64,000 nt of DNA. Origin: Eutypella sp. D-1 (Eukaryota > Ascomycota > Sordariomycetes > Xylariales > Diatrypaceae). Numbering within the stretch: position 1 is the stretch's first letter; every line of letters starts with the position of its first letter. The notes under the pieces were generated by a model. It did no database searches. It saw nothing but the letters and a program-made list of their open reading frames with translations, and was not told the origin of the DNA. This document shows, piece after piece, positions 60,299-64,000 of this stretch. The translations under genes and the position numbers were made by a program. Where the stretch lies: positions 1,922,001 to 1,986,000 of the forward strand of contig JAJTTP010000001.1 of the NCBI GenBank assembly GCA_023313575.1. Direction: 5' to 3'.

Positions 60299-62123
60299 CG
60301 ACACTTATTCTATACCCATCCTCCATCCATTCTCCATGACACTTTATACAAGGCTCCATAAACAGCGCGCCTCGTATATCCATTTCGCCCTTCTCATGGA
60401 AGTATCGTTCTTGTACTATTTGCTTTTGCTAAAGCATATGACCTTGTCTGATGATGCGATACGATTCGATGAATTTTGAGCGCGGCGTTTTTGGTGGATG
60501 AATTTGTGCACCTCGGATTTGCGGCGAGTGGGTTATGTTCACGGATATCTATGCGCCTCTGTTCTCTTACGAAACCACGATAATTCGCACGATCATAAGC
60601 ATTGTTGTGTTATCCGTTATCGCTAGCAACAGTCATAAGTCTTCCGTCGTCTTATCTCCGATGTTAACCCCCGTTCCCGTTTATCGCCTATACGAGGCGC
60701 CATTCATGGCATGTGAAGAGAGCACTGGTCCAGGCCTGAACCGGCCGACCTGACCTTGTGCGCCAGTGATCAATCAGGCCACTATATGCATCTGATGCGG
60801 CATCGTCGACTTAGTGGTGGTCGTACGGCATGTGGTTGGGTTGTATCTCCGAATGATACGTCAACACCAAGCCAGCGACAGCCGAGCTACTCAAAGGAGG
60901 GGGTGATGCCCAAGATAGCCGCGGCGACAGCACTCTCCAACGACCATGTCTACATCTTCGACATCCAAGATTACACGACATAATCAACCCAGTCAACCTC
61001 AAGGTTCTATTGGCTGCACATACCTTACATGGTGGTATATATACGCCCGGTCGACCGGACTCTGATTCGGAGACAGGGTTAAAAGCTCTGAACGCACATG
61101 ACACCAACCCCCCTCATTTCCATAGTTGCGACCTATACAATCGCGAAGCTGTCTCTTCCATGTGAGGATTTTCCGCAGATTGGCCATCTTGTTGAATTGC
61201 ACGAAGGTCGTTCCAAAAGCAGGTTGGGCTTGTACTAGAACGAAGGCCAAGCGGCTACTAAGCCGCACGCTCGGATCCAGGCTTCAAGTCTCGGTTGTTG
61301 ATATGACTCAGAAGTGTCGAATTGCGAGCCCGCCCGGCTCCGAGATACTATACTACCTTGCCTATCTTGTGATATGTCGACGAGATGTGCTCTCCACGAG
61401 GTAGGAACGGGAGTGTGTTTGTCAAACAGGGTTCGAAAAAGCTTGCGCCTGCTCGCAATCGAATGGAACTGGTTTTTTTAATTGCCATACGCTCATCTTA
61501 AATGCCTCGCTCCAGAGTCATTCGGCATACACACACACGAGGGAGCTCGGGTTTCTAGCATGCCACGAAGACACGCGTCTGCGTGACAGTCTCCTGTGCG
61601 CTTAAGGGGCGGGGGGGAGGAGGGGTCAATGCACGCCTTGCGATTACAGCTGTGCCGGGATACGCAGAAGCCGCATCCTCGGGACATCTAAATAGCCGGT
61701 CAGACAAACAGTACGGTAGTGAAAAAAAAGACCGAAATATATTACGATTTCACCACGCTTCTCTTTTTCTCGTGCTATTTTGTGTTGAGGCGGAGAATGT
61801 CGACTGTCACGGTTGTTCCTTGGGTCACATATGTATGGTGCAGTACTCGACAAGTCTCATGGATAGCGTCTATTGCTTCTTCTAACCTATGTAAATACGC
61901 ACCCTCCCCGCCCCCCTTTTTGCCATATACCATATGCCATTTGCCAGCCAAGAGGACCATGTAAGCCTAGCTAAGCCGACGGGCCCGCCCGGCTCCGCGG
62001 GATAGCGGCGTTTCCCGTCTTCCACCTATACATATTCCTCACCCAAGAGGGGGTTGGTGGGGTCAGGTGAGGTGAGGTGCGGTGAGGTCGGGGATGGGGA
62101 TGGGGCGGGGGCCGAGGGGCTGA
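60299..62123. other. Gene-free stretch, 1.8 kb
   Basis: Convergent 3' flanks of the Rab-like gene and the acyltransferase. Frames are short and unrecognised. A G-rich direct repeat (GGTGAGGTGAGG-like) lies near 62064-62090. Confidence 0.5.
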
Positions 62124-63851
62124 TCAGATGCGGCTCCGAGGTGCGCGCTCGTCGAAGAGGCCGAGGCCCTGCATCAGGGTGTCGGCGACGTCGTCGTGGA
62201 AGGCGAGGACGTCGCGCGGGGTGTAGAAGGCGGAGCTGTAGCAGGAGCAGAGGACGAGGCGGCCGCGCCAGGCCCACATGAAGCACTCGAGCCAGGGCCC
62301 CGTGGCGGTGTCGCCGAACCAGACATCCTCGATCTCCCAGGAGGAGGAGGAGGAGGAAGAAGAAGAGCCGGGTGTGGAACCGGAAGAGGGGCCGTACCGC
62401 TTCCCGATAAAAGCGTCTACGTTCCCGAGGCTCGAGACCGCGGGCGTCGTGTCCTCCATGTCGGCGCCGCCGGGCACGAAGGACGGCAGGACCTCGTCGA
62501 TCATGCGCGGCAGCGCGCCCCACAATCGCCGCGGGATCCCGCGCCGGTAGAATGCCGTCAGCTCCCGCGCGAGGTCGTCGAAGCCCCGCCCCGCCGACAC
62601 GTCCAGCGCGATCGGGAGCACCGTGTGGTGGTTCGACACCGTGTAGGCGTCCGCGTCGCTGTACCTGCCGTCGCCTGGCTGCGGCTCCGTCGTGCCCGTT
62701 GGCTTCCTGTTGGTCTCTTCTGTCTTTGGTTGTGGCTTCGACTCCGGTCCCGCGGCATCGGCCCCCCGTCGGGGGAAGTACGCGCGCAGGTCGAAGTTGG
62801 AGAATCCCATGAACTTAGCCTTAGACACGGCGGCGCCCGCGTCCCGCCGCCGCACTTGCATCCCCCGCGCCGCCAGCACCAGCGCCGCGTGCCACGCCGA
62901 CGTAACCGTGTAGCCGCGGCGCTTGCAGGCGTCGACGACGGCGCGCGTGTCGCGGACGGAGAGCCGCGTCTCCTCGCTGAAGTTCCTGCCAGGGGGCCCC
63001 GACGCCCTGCCTGGCGCCGAGTACGAGTACGACGGCGACGACCGCCGGCGGTCCAGGTCCACGGGCAGACACACCTGCTCCTCGCCTTGTCTCAGCTCCA
63101 GCGGCGCCAGCATCTCCAGCGCGACCTCGCGCCCGCGCCCCGGCGCCTCCTCCCGGAGATCGAGCACGTCGTCGGAGCGGGGCGGGAGGCGCGCGGCCGA
63201 GGGCGCGCCAGCGAAGTCCCTCTCGAACGTGAGGGCGCGGGTTTCGTCATCGTCGTCGGCGGCTAGCGTGGCGAAGAGCGTGTCCCAGAAGTGCATGATG
63301 CCGCGGCCGTCGAGGTGGTGGTGCTCGGTCTGGAGCAGGAGCTCCCCGAACTCCGGCAGGTACCACAACGTGATGTGCTCGGTGCGCGTGAGGTCGCGGA
63401 ACAGGTCCGGCGCGCTGGCGGCCCGCCGCACCCGGAACGTCGCGTCCGCCCACGCCGTAAGCTCCCCCGCGCTCCCGAATCCCCGGTACACCTTACCCCG
63501 CGGCCCGGCGACCGCCCCCAGCGCCGGAAACCGGTGCCGCATCCGGATCCAGGCCCGCCGGAGGCGCCGCGCGATCTCATCCTCTTCTCCTGCTCCCTTC
63601 TTGTCCTTGCCTTCCTTATCGTTCTTGGTCCCCCGCGGCTGCGACGGCCCCCGATACTTGAAGCTCACCCACGTCGCGAGGAGAAAGAGTCCGCGCTCGC
63701 CGGCCGGCACCGCGATCTTTGCATACAGCTTCTCCTGGAAGCCGTACGGCTGCTCCCACTGCAGCGCGCCGTCGGGGGACCGCTTCCACGACGAGTGGAC
63801 CTGTACGTCGGCCGCCAATTGCGGCTGCTTAGTTCCAATCCGCTCCGCCAT
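62124..63851 (-). CDS. HxxxDG acyltransferase of the condensation-domain superfamily
   Basis: A single exon of 575 residues, ATG at 63851 and TGA... stop at 62124-62126, with very high GC. The motif TEHHHLDGRGIMHFWD places the catalytic His at 177 in HxxxDG. This is the signature shared by NRPS condensation domains, alcohol acetyltransferases and trichothecene 15-O-acetyltransferase-like enzymes. The flanking pattern (TEHITLWYLPEFGELLLQ before, FWDTLF after) resembles the last group most, but the acceptor cannot be told from sequence. Two Lys/Glu- and Ser-rich low-complexity segments (about 70-92 and 500-520) interrupt the fold. No PKS, NRPS, terpene cyclase or P450 gene lies to its left, and the window ends 149 bp upstream, so cluster membership cannot be judged. 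Alternative: a stand-alone O-acyltransferase of unknown role. The long plus-strand frames over it are shadows. Confidence 0.75.
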   Translation of the reverse strand: MAERIGTKQPQLAADVQVHSSWKRSPDGALQWEQPYGFQEKLYAKIAVPAGERGLFLLATWVSFKYRGPSQPRGTKNDKEGKDKKGAGEEDEIARRLRRAWIRMRHRFPALGAVAGPRGKVYRGFGSAGELTAWADATFRVRRAASAPDLFRDLTRTEHITLWYLPEFGELLLQTEHHHLDGRGIMHFWDTLFATLAADDDDETRALTFERDFAGAPSAARLPPRSDDVLDLREEAPGRGREVALEMLAPLELRQGEEQVCLPVDLDRRRSSPSYSYSAPGRASGPPGRNFSEETRLSVRDTRAVVDACKRRGYTVTSAWHAALVLAARGMQVRRRDAGAAVSKAKFMGFSNFDLRAYFPRRGADAAGPESKPQPKTEETNRKPTGTTEPQPGDGRYSDADAYTVSNHHTVLPIALDVSAGRGFDDLARELTAFYRRGIPRRLWGALPRMIDEVLPSFVPGGADMEDTTPAVSSLGNVDAFIGKRYGPSSGSTPGSSSSSSSSSWEIEDVWFGDTATGPWLECFMWAWRGRLVLCSCYSSAFYTPRDVLAFHDDVADTLMQGLGLFDERAPRSRI

Positions 63852-64000
63852 GTTATCGGGCGGATGTGTAAGGTAGGTTGCTGAGTCGGAAAGTGGTTAA
63901 AGCAGTGTATGATTTGGACAGGCAGCCTGTCCTATCCAGATCGAGAGAAATCAGAGAAACCCGTACACACTCGCGTGTGTATGAAATAGCGTGGGCATAT
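63852..64000. other. Upstream flank of the acyltransferase at window end
   Basis: Promoter-side DNA, cut by the window edge; contains a TCGCGTGTGT-like stretch. Nothing else seen. Confidence 0.4.

Noticed and set aside
62196..63266. 356-codon plus-strand frame over the acyltransferase
   Set aside because: Arg/Gly/Val-rich shadow of the opposite coding strand; no domain features, and the minus-strand gene has an intact HxxxDG motif.
62923..63876. 317-codon plus-strand frame over the acyltransferase
   Set aside because: Also a shadow frame in very GC-rich coding DNA.

Overview
This window looks like nuclear DNA of a filamentous ascomycete (Pezizomycotina, probably Sordariomycetes). The genes carry short introns with GTANGT donors and CTRAC-like branch points. 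Coding exons are GC-rich and intergenic DNA is richer in A+T. Best matches by recognition are fungal proteins: an afTMEM16-like scramblase, HapC, a GH16-WSC wall glucanase and a Zn2Cys6 factor. Gene models were spliced by hand. Every exon join below keeps the reading frame and restores family sequence across the junction.

Layout. 1-2514: 3' part of a Dopey (DOP1/dopA) gene (+). 3039-3148: a tRNA-like sequence (-) with an insert. 3553-4853: TGS1 cap trimethylase (-), divergent from GRASP (+, 5509-6866). 7406-8176: OST2/DAD1 (-), divergent from a TMEM14 gene (+, 9044-9684). 11359-11738: CMC2 (-), divergent from prefoldin subunit 2 (+, 12304-13255). 13.3-19.2 kb has no recognisable gene and leads to hapC (NF-YB, 19181-20209). 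22423-25169: GH16-WSC-GPI glucanase, convergent with a metallophosphoesterase (-, 25597-26708). 27918-30533: TMEM16 scramblase. 32002-33662: Zn2Cys6 regulator (-). 33.7-43.1 kb is a second gene-free block. 43113-45296: carnitine acetyltransferase, convergent with CAP/Srv2 (-, 46757-48620). 50716-52817: Mak32-like pfkB protein, convergent with MCM3 (-, 54208-57173). 59257-60298: Rab-like GTPase. 62124-63851: HxxxDG acyltransferase (-).

Functionally this is mainly housekeeping: membrane traffic (DOP1, GRASP, Rab), N-glycosylation (OST2), mitochondrial assembly (CMC2), proteostasis (PFD2), RNA capping (TGS1), replication (MCM3), actin/cAMP (CAP), acetyl transfer (CAT) and transcription (HapC). 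No operon-like or defence-like system is visible. The points most worth a second look are gene-structure oddities: a GC-AG intron and a 3n in-frame intron in CAT, an ATG-only first exon in TMEM14, an 11-codon last exon in MCM3, and no visible signal peptide on the glucanase. Also notable are the insert-bearing tRNA, a 63-nt orphan exon, a TACGTA palindrome cluster, an orphan CCAAT cluster, and a dispersed ACCTAGGT motif across the gene-free DNA.
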